Virus record (IMG/VR): IMGVR_UViG_3300035034_003771
Span: 1-22,059 of that record
Source of the DNA: a virus
DNA: 22,059 nucleotides
Strand: one strand, 5' to 3'
In this document: positions 14,532 through 22,059 of the stretch, in pieces
Layout: every line of letters begins with the position of its first letter
Position numbering within the stretch: position 1 is the first letter of the stretch
Notes under the pieces: model-generated
What the model saw: the letters and a program-made list of their open reading frames with translations, nothing else
Database searches by the model: none
What the model was told of the DNA's origin: nothing
Program-made: the position numbers and the translations under genes

Positions 14532-14745
14532 TTTCAAAACCCTCAACAATGTAATCAACAATCGTAATTTGTTCACATATCATGTTTAGCAACGGCGCTT
14601 CGTTGCTTACTGGTAACGCATCACTTTCAATCAAAAAGCACACGTCACCTTTTTCATTTACTTCGGCAGATACAACCTTCACAGAATCTTTAAATATCGT
14701 TGTTTGAATCAACGGTAATGAAACATTTACGCGACCTTTTCCCAT
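14521..14745 (-). CDS. Small protein of the connector module, unrecognised
   Basis: This 74-aa acidic protein starts MGKGRVNVSLPLIQTT and ends YIVEGFENAD. I do not recognise a family. It is probably real because its ATG overlaps the head-closure stop (TAATG), its end overlaps the gp10-like start by 11 bases, and no other frame explains the 210-base interval. It may be a small beta-rich accessory connector protein, but no motif supports a function. Confidence 0.6.
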   Translation of the reverse strand: MGKGRVNVSLPLIQTTIFKDSVKVVSAEVNEKGDVCFLIESDALPVSNEAPLLNMICEQITIVDYIVEGFENAD

Positions 14746-15062
14746 TATGAAACCGTTGCCTGAGCCATGATTTCTAATCCTTCACGCCTGCCTAATTCAT
14801 TAATAGAAATGATGTTATAAATTAAACCATTATAGGAAATCCGCATTTTTGGTGTCACTGTTGAAAGATAGCGAATTTTAAATATTGCATCGGCTTGTGC
14901 AATTTCACGCTCACCCCTAAAAGGCTCGCGTCCAGCAACCTGTCTCACATTTGCCCATATCGTAGCATGTGTGCTCCAACTATCTGTAACCTCACCCGCA
15001 TCGGTTTGACCCTGCGTGGTGGTTTGAATAATAATTTTTCTATCTAGGCGACCAGCTTGCAT
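14745..15062 (-). CDS. Head closure / head-tail joining protein (SPP1 gp16-like)
   Basis: This 105-aa protein of the phage head-tail joining family (PF05521-like) starts MQAGRLDRKIIIQTTTQ, followed by AGEVTDSWSTHATIWANV, REPFRGEREIAQADAIFKIR, MRISYNGLIYNIISI and EIMAQATV. It plugs or closes the connector after packaging and accepts the tail. It begins two bases after the connector gene ends. Confidence 0.85.
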   Translation of the reverse strand: MQAGRLDRKIIIQTTTQGQTDAGEVTDSWSTHATIWANVRQVAGREPFRGEREIAQADAIFKIRYLSTVTPKMRISYNGLIYNIISINELGRREGLEIMAQATVS

Positions 15063-15064
15063 TT

Positions 15065-15649
15065 CTAAAACCTGAAATCACGATAAGGATATAATAGAGT
15101 GTCGGTTGCCATCGGCACCGCTGTCACCACACCAGCTTGCGTGTATGATTCACGATGCTCGTAAAGATGACCAATATGCATAAGCATCGCTTGAATAATT
15201 TCTTGCGGCACATCACTTCCAGCATCGCCGTAACCAGTAACCATTCTAATAGTCACTGCATTAATTTGGTCACGTGTAGATGGATAAACCTCACCATATA
15301 CTGGTACAATCTGTGCAGGTACGGCATCAGAATCAACCATGTATAAACTTGAATCCCATGTTTGTGTTACTCCTTGCGCATCTACATAACTAATCGATGT
15401 CACGGATTGGAGTGGTGAGAAAGGCAGCTCAATTAGCTGCCTCGCATCACATGGAAAATGATTTAGTTTTATATCCCACGTTTGTGTAATCAATGTTCGG
15501 CGTGTAAAGTTCTCTGCATATTGACGCGCCGCAACAATTAAAGCGGTGATATAACTATCATCATCACTGCCTACTACACGCAGATGTGATTTTGCATCTG
15601 TAACACTGATTGGTTCAGCTGCTGGTGCGGTAACTAATGCGTTAGACAT
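15065..15649 (-). CDS. Head-tail connector protein (gp6/phiE125 gp8-like)
   Basis: This 194-aa connector (adaptor) protein has the helical start SVTDAKSHLRVVGSDDDSYI, then ALIVAARQYAENFTRRTLIT, the beta part LPFSPLQSVTSISYVD and a late IIQAMLMHIGHLYEHRE helix, the pattern of the gp6-like family. It forms the ring under the portal. Only six bases separate it from the gene before it, whose last codons carry a weak Shine-Dalgarno (GCAGGT). Confidence 0.85.
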   Translation of the reverse strand: MSNALVTAPAAEPISVTDAKSHLRVVGSDDDSYITALIVAARQYAENFTRRTLITQTWDIKLNHFPCDARQLIELPFSPLQSVTSISYVDAQGVTQTWDSSLYMVDSDAVPAQIVPVYGEVYPSTRDQINAVTIRMVTGYGDAGSDVPQEIIQAMLMHIGHLYEHRESYTQAGVVTAVPMATDTLLYPYRDFRF

Positions 15650-15655
15650 AAATAA

Positions 15656-16048
15656 TTAACCTGCAATCAATGCTTCAGCTTCTTCTTTCTTTACTGGCTT
15701 TTCTGTGAAAACATTACCATCTTCATCCAGCACATCATACCAACCGCCACCAACATGTTTTAAGGTAAAGCCGCCTGTTTCGTTTGATGTGGTTTCATCA
15801 CCATTATCTGCAGATTGATTATTAGTTCCAGCTTCTTCTTTACTTCCATTAGCTGTAATAGCAGCAGTTTCAGTAGATGGATTTTTTGCAGCAGTTTCAT
15901 AGCCACCTTTAATGATTTCTGCATAACCAGAATCAACTAAACCTTTCAATTCTTTTCTAGAAAATCCATGAGCAGTTTCATCAATTGTTTCACCAGATCT
16001 GAAGCAACCTTTAGCATTTGCTAATGTTGATTTTAATTTTACTTGCAT
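15656..16048 (-). CDS. Two-part head accessory protein, function unknown
   Basis: This 130-aa protein has two short conserved-looking ends joined by a low-complexity linker. Residues 1-47 (FRSGETIDETAHGFSRKE, VDSGYAEII) resemble the small helix-turn domains seen in phage accessory head proteins. Residues about 50-90 are Asn/Thr/Glu/Ser-rich and probably disordered. Residues 91-130 (FTLKHVGGGWYDVLDEDG, KPVKKEEAEALIAG) form a compact beta-beta-helix block. CGGAG lies eight bases before the ATG, and a strong terminator stands between it and the decoration gene. I can give no function beyond its head-connector context. Confidence 0.65.
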   Translation of the reverse strand: MQVKLKSTLANAKGCFRSGETIDETAHGFSRKELKGLVDSGYAEIIKGGYETAAKNPSTETAAITANGSKEEAGTNNQSADNGDETTSNETGGFTLKHVGGGWYDVLDEDGNVFTEKPVKKEEAEALIAG

Positions 16049-16077
16049 CGGAAAAACTCCGTATTTTTTTTAATAAA

Positions 16078-16103
16078 AAAGGGGAGCGCGAATGCTCCCC
16101 TTT
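16078..16103 (-). terminator. Strong intrinsic terminator after the decoration gene
   Basis: A perfect 10-bp stem AAAGGGGAGC/GCTCCCCTTT with six-base loop is followed on the - strand by TTTTTTATT. It lies in the 77-base gap between the decoration-type gene and the accessory protein. Confidence 0.85.
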
Positions 16104-16125
16104 AGTAAACGGCAACAGTCAAATC

Positions 16126-16572
16126 TTATACTTCGTCTGGGCTAACCGCCAATGCTGAAGCAGCAACTGTAGCACCTTGTGTTACAGGTGATTTGCTTGA
16201 CTTGTATTTAATTGCAATTGTATTGCCGTAAGCAATATTTGCTGTTGCGCTAGTAAGGTTAGCACGCAAAAATTGCTTCTCAGGGCGATACACATCAACA
16301 ATTAGTAACTGACCATTAATATCATCGTTTGCACCGCTTGTTACGGTAGCTGATGCACCAGAAAGTGCTGCCATACCACCGCCAGAATTGGCACTATTTT
16401 GTTCTACATTTAAAGTAGCCACACCTGTATCAACACTGTCAGTAATAGGGGTAATAAATACCACACCATCAAAACCAGCCATATCAACAATATCACTATT
16501 TGAGTCAATACTAGCGCCAGCAGCTACAGGTGCCAACACTTCTAAAAACTCCATATTTTTTAGTACATTCAT
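16126..16572 (-). CDS. Probable capsid decoration/stabilisation protein
   Basis: This 148-aa protein directly follows the major capsid gene and is framed by terminators. The sequence resembles the small proteins found after HK97-type capsid genes in many phages: FLEVLAPVAAGASID, IVDMAGFDGVVFITPI, a Gly/Ala/Ser-rich middle, LLIVDVYRPEKQFLRANL and IAYGNTIAIKYKSS. A decoration or stabilising role is inferred from position and expected high expression (GGAG Shine-Dalgarno). No experimental family function is known to me. Confidence 0.65.
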   Translation of the reverse strand: MNVLKNMEFLEVLAPVAAGASIDSNSDIVDMAGFDGVVFITPITDSVDTGVATLNVEQNSANSGGGMAALSGASATVTSGANDDINGQLLIVDVYRPEKQFLRANLTSATANIAYGNTIAIKYKSSKSPVTQGATVAASALAVSPDEV

Positions 16573-16614
16573 GTTCTTTACTCCGTCAGGAATTATAAAA
16601 TTAATCTTTAGATA

Positions 16615-16639
16615 ATAAGGGAGGCAAAGCCTCCCTTAT
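16615..16639 (-). terminator. Strong hairpin after the major capsid gene
   Basis: A perfect 11-bp stem, ATAAGGGAGGC-AAA-GCCTCCCTTAT, begins six bases past the capsid stop. On the - strand it is followed by TATCT rather than a clean T-run, so it may terminate poorly or mainly protect the mRNA 3' end. Confidence 0.6.
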
Positions 16640-16644
16640 CGTTG

Positions 16645-17856
16645 TTAGGCAGAAAGCTTAACGCGAGCAAACGCTTCTTCAAGCACCGGCATAGCATCCG
16701 TTTCTTTACGACCGATAAAGCCAGTTTGGTTGGTTTCAGCATAAAGCTCGTCAAGACGCTGCATTTGCATATTTAATGCATCAGCAATCCAGTAATTTTT
16801 GAAATCACCAAACAAACCAACATATGCACTAGCAGAGAATGTGCTTGGCGCATACTCAGAGCTTACATAAGGGCGACCATTAATTTCACCAGCACGCAAA
16901 TCAAAAATTGGTAAATTTTCACCATCTTTAATTTTAGCAATTTGCTTTAAGCCATCACGGTGGAATAGCCAGGTACCATTACTACGATACTGATCTTTCA
17001 CACTGTACATTACTTCCATCAAGCCATCCCACGTAACAGCGCTTGCTGTGTTACCCGTGCTAACATCACGGCCAGTGGAAATACCATTATTACTTGCTGT
17101 GAATAAACCTAGTGGCTGATTAGAACCATTACCTGTTAAGAATGCTTTTTCTTCAGTTACAGCAAATTTATATGCCATGCGCTGACGAATAATACGCTCA
17201 ATAGGAAGCAAACTTTTACGAATTAAAGTATTAGAAGCCTTAATGCGTTTAGCTACTGGATGCGGTTTTAAATCACGCTTACCAAATGATGTATTGCTAT
17301 CTTCTGAACCAGTTTTAATTTCAGCTGTCCAGTCAGCATCAGCAGGATCATTATCTAGTGATGGCGCACCTAAACTATCAGCATTTGGAACATCAAATAC
17401 AGTGGCAAGACGGCGAATAGAAACCATATCATCCACTTCTTTAATAAGTTCACGCACAAATTGCTCTGGCGCTACTAAAAATCCACCTTGCGTATCAGCA
17501 TCAGCTTGCAAAGCACGAAACTCTTGGCACTCATCACCAATCATACGGCCACTAGAAATCCATTTACGGAAGCCTTCAATCTGCTTTGTCGCACGTGCTT
17601 CTATATCATCTTTACTATCTGAACGATTTTCAGCTTTAGTAGATGCATTAGAAGCCATTTCACGACTAAGTTCTTGACGCTTTTCTTCACATTCAATCTG
17701 ATGCTTTAGTTTTTCCGCATTATCAAAAAGTTCATTGAACTTTTGTTCTTCTTCTGCAGTGAAATTGCGCTTTTCTTGCTCCGCCTTAGCTGAAACATCT
17801 TCAAGCGCAGTAACTATTTCATGGCGTTTAGTACGCAATTCGTTAATTCTAGGCAT
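16645..17856 (-). CDS. HK97-type major capsid protein
   Basis: This 403-aa major capsid protein has the HK97 layout. An N-terminal delta (scaffold) region of about 110 residues is a charged coiled coil (RTKRHEIVTALEDVSAKAEQ), presumably cut off by the protease. It is followed by the mature domain opening near ADTQGGFLVAPEQFVRELIK. Family blocks include TSFGKRDLKPHPVAKRIKAS, FLTGNGSNQPLGLF, FGDFKNYWIADAL and the C-terminal FARVKLSA. It assembles the icosahedral shell. Translation starts from an ideal AAGGAG six bases before the ATG, preceded by a 137-base leader and followed by a hairpin. Confidence 0.95.
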   Translation of the reverse strand: MPRINELRTKRHEIVTALEDVSAKAEQEKRNFTAEEEQKFNELFDNAEKLKHQIECEEKRQELSREMASNASTKAENRSDSKDDIEARATKQIEGFRKWISSGRMIGDECQEFRALQADADTQGGFLVAPEQFVRELIKEVDDMVSIRRLATVFDVPNADSLGAPSLDNDPADADWTAEIKTGSEDSNTSFGKRDLKPHPVAKRIKASNTLIRKSLLPIERIIRQRMAYKFAVTEEKAFLTGNGSNQPLGLFTASNNGISTGRDVSTGNTASAVTWDGLMEVMYSVKDQYRSNGTWLFHRDGLKQIAKIKDGENLPIFDLRAGEINGRPYVSSEYAPSTFSASAYVGLFGDFKNYWIADALNMQMQRLDELYAETNQTGFIGRKETDAMPVLEEAFARVKLSA

Positions 17857-17993
17857 TGTATTCTCCTTAAAATATTAGGAATTAGGTTAAAATGGTGTTG
17901 CCCGCGTTTGAAATTGGGATAACAGACATGGGCAGTGGTTACGAACACCTCACAATGGTGGTCGTTTGCTGTAAGTAACCTGCCTGTTAATTC
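17857..17993 (-). promoter_or_regulatory. Structured leader before the major capsid gene
   Basis: This is the longest non-coding gap inside the late operon. On the - strand it holds an 8-bp near-perfect hairpin, CGACCACC-ATTGTGA-GGTGTTCG (about 17942-17964), enclosed by GGTTA/TAACC (17976-17980 with 17937-17941) with a one-sided bulge. The capsid Shine-Dalgarno is at its end. I could not identify a clear promoter. A dedicated promoter or an mRNA processing/stability element for capsid expression is likely but unproven. Confidence 0.35.
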
Positions 17994-18587
17994 TTAAAAG
18001 AGCTTGGCTAGCTTTACTTTGCGTTTTGCCGTTTCAAGCTCAATTTCTCTTTGTTCTTCTTTCTTGGTTTCATCTTCTCCCTTCCAACTATTCAGTGAAC
18101 GAACAGCTGCATCGGTTTCTGCATAAGCAGGGTATGTCACAGGTGAAACATCAAAAATATCCACCTCAACCAGAGTACGAACATTTTCACCATCAATAGT
18201 TTCCCATCGATCAGTCTTTGTTCTAAAACCGAACGACATTTGCGAAATATCGCCGCGCTGCATCGAGGTCATAAGGTCACGTGCAGCTTGAGTATCAGGA
18301 GGTGAAATTTCAATCGCCAATCCTTTATCATCTTCAGAGAGTAATAAAGTGCCAGATAAGGTTCTGCCCAATACGAAATTAGGATCATGATTAAACAATG
18401 CTCTTACATCAGCTGTTTTAATTGATTCTTTAAACGCACCTGGCTCAATCTTCTCTCTAAAACCACCAAGATTTTCACTCAGTGAATTAAAAACAGCAGC
18501 ATAACCAACAATTTTTGCACCATTTTCTTCGCTTGCTCTTACCTCAAGATTCTGTAAGACAAAATGCCTACGCTCGAAATTCTTCAT
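17994..18587 (-). CDS. Prohead maturation protease (HK97 type)
   Basis: This 197-aa serine protease of the herpesvirus/HK97 prohead fold removes the capsid delta region. His67 lies in the ADVRALFNHDPNFVLGRT block, and the catalytic Ser is in DISQMSFGF (Ser115 or Ser118, the second more likely). VDIFDVSPVTYPAY is the usual following motif. The C-terminal 30 residues are charged and probably cleaved or scaffold-binding. The ATG overlaps the portal stop by four bases (ATGA), with AGGAAG seven bases upstream. Confidence 0.9.
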   Translation of the reverse strand: MKNFERRHFVLQNLEVRASEENGAKIVGYAAVFNSLSENLGGFREKIEPGAFKESIKTADVRALFNHDPNFVLGRTLSGTLLLSEDDKGLAIEISPPDTQAARDLMTSMQRGDISQMSFGFRTKTDRWETIDGENVRTLVEVDIFDVSPVTYPAYAETDAAVRSLNSWKGEDETKKEEQREIELETAKRKVKLAKLF

Positions 18588-19852
18588 GATTCGCTTCCTG
18601 TTTGTTTTGGTTCTTCTTCTGGATCTGAATTGGTTTGTGTACCATTTGCAACTTGATCTGCTGGCACCATATTAAGTGGCACTAGATAGATTTGCCCCTG
18701 ACCATCTGGCAGTGGATTCATATCTTCTTTTTTGCGTATATCATCAGCATTAAGCCAACCACGATCACGGCCAATTGCGTAGGCTTCGTAACGAGTTTTA
18801 ATATCGCCACGCAACAATCCCTCAAGGTTAAATGAAAAATAATAATCTTGCTTTCTTTCACTTTCTAACAACAGATCACGTGCTAATTGTTCTTCCCAAT
18901 TCACCACAATTGGGCGAATCGCATCCGATACATAATTAATAGATTGATGCTCAATATTAGAAAAAGTTGAACGATCTAAATCTGCAATCTTATGTGGCGG
19001 CACACGAAAAATTCCACAAATCTCTGAACGGTTAAACTTTCTGCTTTCTAAAAATTGCGCATCTTGAGCCGTGATACCAATCTTTTCGTAACTCATGCCT
19101 TCTTCAAGAATTGCAGGACGATGTGAATTATCAACGCCACTATGCCTTCTTTCCCATGATTTTAAAATACGATCAGAAGCATCTTTTGAAAGTTTTGCAG
19201 GGTGCTTTAACACCGCACCTGGCACTGCACCGTTTGAAAATATACGCGCACCATATTCTTCCGTTGCCATCGCATGGCCTAATGCTTCTCTGGCAATGTC
19301 AATTCTTGATTCACCAATCAGTACATCACTAGATAAATCAGAAAAGTGATGCATTTCACTATTTAAAATAATACGCTCAGTGTTGTTTTTAGCGCGATAT
19401 ACATATGCAATAGTTCCATCAGGCGCAAAGAACGGTGTCACACGGTCTGGATGCAATGGCATCAACTCGCCCACCCTACCATTATTGAGATAAATTTTCT
19501 CTGCATACGCATTCCCGCGTAAAAGAAAATGCCCCAACATCATGGAAAAGAACTTAACACGTGTTTGCAATTTATTAGGGTTTCTTAAAATCGCTTTGAT
19601 GGGGTGGCTTTTTATTTTCTGCTTACTTCCATCTTCAAGTTCGCGGTATAGCCCAACAGGAAGCGTTGAAATATCTTCCGACAATACGCGAACACAAGCA
19701 TGCACAGCATTTAAACGCATGACTGTTTCTGCATCAACATGAATACCTGAAGCAGTATTTCTAATACCAAACAACCACCTAAGCGCTGGATCTCTTGGAT
19801 GGCCAACACTTACTTTTGACGACCGCTTTGTAGAAAAAGGCCAAAATTTCAT
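18584..19852 (-). CDS. Portal protein (HK97 family)
   Basis: This 422-aa portal subunit forms the dodecameric ring through which DNA enters. Typical blocks are RLNAVHACVRVLSEDISTLP, KSHPIKAILRNPN, FLLRGNAYAEKIYLNNGRVG, LMPLHPDRVTPF, GICGIFRVPP-like SEICGIFRVPPHKIADLDRS, FSNIEHQSINYV and LNADDIRKKEDMNPLPDG. A Ser/Glu-rich tail closes it. It overlaps the terminase by ATGA and the protease by ATGA, consistent with coupled expression. Confidence 0.95.
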   Translation of the reverse strand: MKFWPFSTKRSSKVSVGHPRDPALRWLFGIRNTASGIHVDAETVMRLNAVHACVRVLSEDISTLPVGLYRELEDGSKQKIKSHPIKAILRNPNKLQTRVKFFSMMLGHFLLRGNAYAEKIYLNNGRVGELMPLHPDRVTPFFAPDGTIAYVYRAKNNTERIILNSEMHHFSDLSSDVLIGESRIDIAREALGHAMATEEYGARIFSNGAVPGAVLKHPAKLSKDASDRILKSWERRHSGVDNSHRPAILEEGMSYEKIGITAQDAQFLESRKFNRSEICGIFRVPPHKIADLDRSTFSNIEHQSINYVSDAIRPIVVNWEEQLARDLLLESERKQDYYFSFNLEGLLRGDIKTRYEAYAIGRDRGWLNADDIRKKEDMNPLPDGQGQIYLVPLNMVPADQVANGTQTNSDPEEEPKQTGSES

Positions 19853-21513
19853 AATATCAACAAACCTCTATCTTCATAAACAGAGCGCCCACTACCATGC
19901 AATTCAGCACGACCAATAGCCATGACGCTGGCCACAATGCCATCAATTTTATCTTTTGATTTCGATTTATCTGGCTTTAAATTTCCTGCCGGATCTTCTC
20001 TTACTGCCACATTACTAGCCATCCAGCGTAATACCGGATGCCCACCATGGCAAAACTCACCACCCTTAATGAAAGCACCAAGTGATTTGGTGGGTGCAGA
20101 CATGCTTGCAAAGCCCTGACCAAAAGGCACCATCGTAATGCCATCACCTTCTAGCTGTGTTGTTAGTTGTGTAGCGTTCCACCTATCGTAGGCAAGTTCT
20201 TCAATATTATAAATCTCGTAAAGCTCATTGATGTCTCTACGGATTTCATCAAAATCAATAATATCACCTTCAGTTGCTTTGATGTGCCCTTGCTCCACCC
20301 AAACATCGTAAGGCACGTTGTCACGTTTCGATCGTGCATTTACTGTTTCTTTTGGTACCCAAAGTCGCCACACCATGGCACATACATCAGGAAAAAAGAG
20401 CGCTAAGGCGGCAACATCTTCACGACTTGCAAGATCTAATCCACCAAAACAACGCTCGCCGCGCAATAAATCAGGGTAAACACGCCCTTTGCATCCATCC
20501 CACAATGCCATATCAAGCCATCTGTTAGCTTGCTCAGTCCACACATTCAGACGTAAACGCTTGAATGAGTTTTGTGCACCAGGCATTTGCTTTGCCTTTT
20601 CACACAATCTGGCTAGATCATCAGGCTTAACCGACACGCCATAGTTAGGGTTAGCTTTTGCCCATACTGCAGGATCCGTCCAATCGTCATCTTTATCGAT
20701 TGAATAGATAAGTGCAAACCAGCTATCATCCTCAATGATACCATTGAGCACTTTCCTGCTATATTCGTGATGCTCATAACAAATGCTATGACGATCATAA
20801 CCAGAAGTGGTGATCTCAAATGTTAGAGGTTCACGCCTTGCACCGGTTGCGGTTTCCATCACATCAACTACACCACGCGACTTATGTGCGTGGAGCTCAT
20901 CACTGATAACCCCATGTGGGTTCAAGCCATCCAGTGTATTTTCATCTGCACCAAGCGGCTCGAATTTAGAGTTCGACGCTTCAACAGAAATATTATTAGC
21001 GAAAATATCAATATATTCTCTTAGATCGGATGACGATAACACCATCCGCTTTGCTTCCGTCCAGACAATCTTTGCCTGGTCTTTTTTAGTAGCAACCGAA
21101 TAGACCTCGGCACCTGCCTCACCATCAGCAAGCATCAAATAAAGTGCAACGCCAGGAGCTAATGTTGATTTGCCGTTCTTACGTGGTATCTCATTATACG
21201 CTGTTCTAAAACGGCGAAGACCATCAGCGCGTTTCCATCCAAACAACGAGCCAACAATAAACTTTTGCCACAACTCTAAAACAAATGTCTTTCCTGCCCA
21301 TTCACCTTTTGAATGTTTTAGAAAACCAAAAAAATCTATGGCATGATCCGCAGCGGCTTCATCAAAATAGATGCCACTTCGTTTCTTACCATTCTTTAAA
21401 TCATTAAGATGTCTTTGACATGCGAGTGTAACTAATTCTCCTGCCGGTATATCTCCAGCCACCACCTTTTTTGCATATTCAGTGGTGGGATGTTCACTCT
21501 TTCTTTTTGCCAT
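19849..21513 (-). CDS. terL: Terminase large subunit
   Basis: This 554-aa packaging motor is of the HK97/phage-type large terminase family. The Walker A-like PRKNGKST is at 110-117, Walker B VISDE at 202-206 (Glu206 the likely catalytic carboxylate), and a coupling motif TTSG at 235-238. The nuclease domain follows with acidic residues in GGLDLAS (Asp360), AYDRWNA (Asp443) and KDKIDGIVA (Asp524). It pumps DNA into the prohead and cuts the concatemer. It starts inside the end of terS (20-base overlap). Confidence 0.95.
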   Translation of the reverse strand: MAKRKSEHPTTEYAKKVVAGDIPAGELVTLACQRHLNDLKNGKKRSGIYFDEAAADHAIDFFGFLKHSKGEWAGKTFVLELWQKFIVGSLFGWKRADGLRRFRTAYNEIPRKNGKSTLAPGVALYLMLADGEAGAEVYSVATKKDQAKIVWTEAKRMVLSSSDLREYIDIFANNISVEASNSKFEPLGADENTLDGLNPHGVISDELHAHKSRGVVDVMETATGARREPLTFEITTSGYDRHSICYEHHEYSRKVLNGIIEDDSWFALIYSIDKDDDWTDPAVWAKANPNYGVSVKPDDLARLCEKAKQMPGAQNSFKRLRLNVWTEQANRWLDMALWDGCKGRVYPDLLRGERCFGGLDLASREDVAALALFFPDVCAMVWRLWVPKETVNARSKRDNVPYDVWVEQGHIKATEGDIIDFDEIRRDINELYEIYNIEELAYDRWNATQLTTQLEGDGITMVPFGQGFASMSAPTKSLGAFIKGGEFCHGGHPVLRWMASNVAVREDPAGNLKPDKSKSKDKIDGIVASVMAIGRAELHGSGRSVYEDRGLLIL

Positions 21514-21988
21514 TGTTCAAGAAATTCCCAAACGCACTACCTTCCGGTTTTTTTGATCCGCCGCCAACACGCGATCTTGATGCCGGAGTAAGTCCTATTT
21601 CACTTGCGAGTGATCGAAGTAGTTTGGTTGCTTCGTTTAAATCAGCCACTGCAGGATGCTTTCTTTTCATCTTGCCACCGTCCTTTGTTTCTGATTCGTA
21701 ATAACGTCCTTCGTCATCAATGACTTTCTGAGCTTCAACCATATCCGCATAAACACTGCAATAAGCCTCTAAGATAGGGTAATCACATATGGATAAGATG
21801 CCGTTTTTTACTAATTCAGGCGCAATTCGTTTCCATTCTTTTCGCGCAATCTCATTCAAATAAGTAGGTGCGGCAGGTGCTTTTTTTGGGCAATCCATTT
21901 GAACCGTTTCTTTAGAATCACTGCGCTTTCCCGGATTCCCTCTTAGCAATCTAAGGTTATTCGGATTTGGCTTTCTTCCTTTCGTCAT
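21494..21988 (-). CDS. terS: Terminase small subunit (P27 family)
   Basis: This 164-aa P27-type small terminase recognises the packaging site. It starts with the family signature KGRKPNPNNLRLLRGNPGKR. A helical middle (YLNEIARKEWKRIAPEL, ILEAYCSVYADMVEAQ) follows, then LRSLASEIGLTPASRSRV near the end. It is the first gene of the leftward late operon. The Shine-Dalgarno upstream of ATG 21988 is weak in an A-rich leader. The 71 bases beyond it contain a possible TTGAAA -35 on the - strand, without a convincing spaced -10. Confidence 0.9.
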   Translation of the reverse strand: MTKGRKPNPNNLRLLRGNPGKRSDSKETVQMDCPKKAPAAPTYLNEIARKEWKRIAPELVKNGILSICDYPILEAYCSVYADMVEAQKVIDDEGRYYESETKDGGKMKRKHPAVADLNEATKLLRSLASEIGLTPASRSRVGGGSKKPEGSAFGNFLNNGKKKE

Positions 21989-22059
21989 TTTGTTTTCATT
22001 TTATCTTTATTTTTTGTTTACACTTTTTGTTTTCAATTTCGCGGGTGTACAAATAACAC

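Noticed and set aside
14532-14576. Longer gp10-like start at 14576
   Set aside because: The extra residues are a frame-shifted copy of the small upstream gene's end; the inner ATG at 14531 fits the family.
21989-22059. Late promoter upstream of terS
   Set aside because: A TTGAAA-like -35 is present on the - strand, but no -10 occurs at proper spacing and the sequence is too A-rich to call.
1-22059. CRISPR array, insertion sequence or defence system
   Set aside because: No regularly spaced repeats, terminal inverted repeats with a transposase, or nuclease/toxin pair was seen; nearly all coding content is phage structural.

Overview
The window is most of the late region of a tailed temperate phage (siphovirus-type, HK97-like head, long non-contractile tail), plus the sequence around what looks like its attachment site. 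The host is probably an alphaproteobacterium. That is inferred from the 3TM holin of the gene-transfer-agent type, the P27-type small terminase and the tail-tip gene set. Base composition looks moderately AT-rich by eye. No host housekeeping gene is visible.

Left end (1-1350, + strand). A reading frame open at the window edge stops at 70 and could be the end of an integrase. Then comes a 3'-half tRNA-Thr(UGU)-like fragment ending in CCA (about 198-248), the likely attP core, with short direct repeats beside it. Two small + strand genes follow, overlapping by ATGA: a secreted transglutaminase-like cysteine peptidase and a MazG-like nucleotide pyrophosphohydrolase. A strong intrinsic terminator closes them at about 1302-1343.

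Late operon (1389-21988, all - strand, so read right to left). The order is small terminase, large terminase, portal, prohead protease, major capsid protein, probable decoration protein, a two-part accessory protein, head-tail connector, head closure, a 74-aa protein, HK97 gp10-like protein, DUF3168 tail terminator, two related tail-tube proteins, tail assembly chaperone with a programmed -1 frameshift, tape measure, two tail-tip proteins, an NlpC/P60-like (DUF6950) protein, a 1435-aa gpJ-like host-specificity protein, tail fibre, DUF4376 fibre-assembly-type protein, a membrane coiled-coil protein, holin and lysozyme. Most neighbours overlap by 1-20 nt or are a few bases apart. Intrinsic terminators or strong hairpins follow the major capsid gene, the decoration gene, the tail-tube pair and the fibre genes, and probably tune stoichiometry within one long transcript.

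How it fits together. TerS/TerL package DNA through the portal into a protease-matured HK97 capsid. Connector and terminator proteins join a tail whose length is set by the 614-aa tape measure. The gpJ-like protein and fibre provide adsorption, and holin plus GH24 endolysin release progeny. The most notable points are an apparently unsplit attP between integrase-like and lysis ends, a textbook frameshift signal (A AAA AAC plus a GC-rich hairpin) giving a DUF4035-type extension, a tandem pair of tail-tube paralogues, a modular gpJ-like adhesin, and a secreted peptidase as cargo next to the attachment site. I saw no wholly unknown system: most of the region is a recognisable phage.
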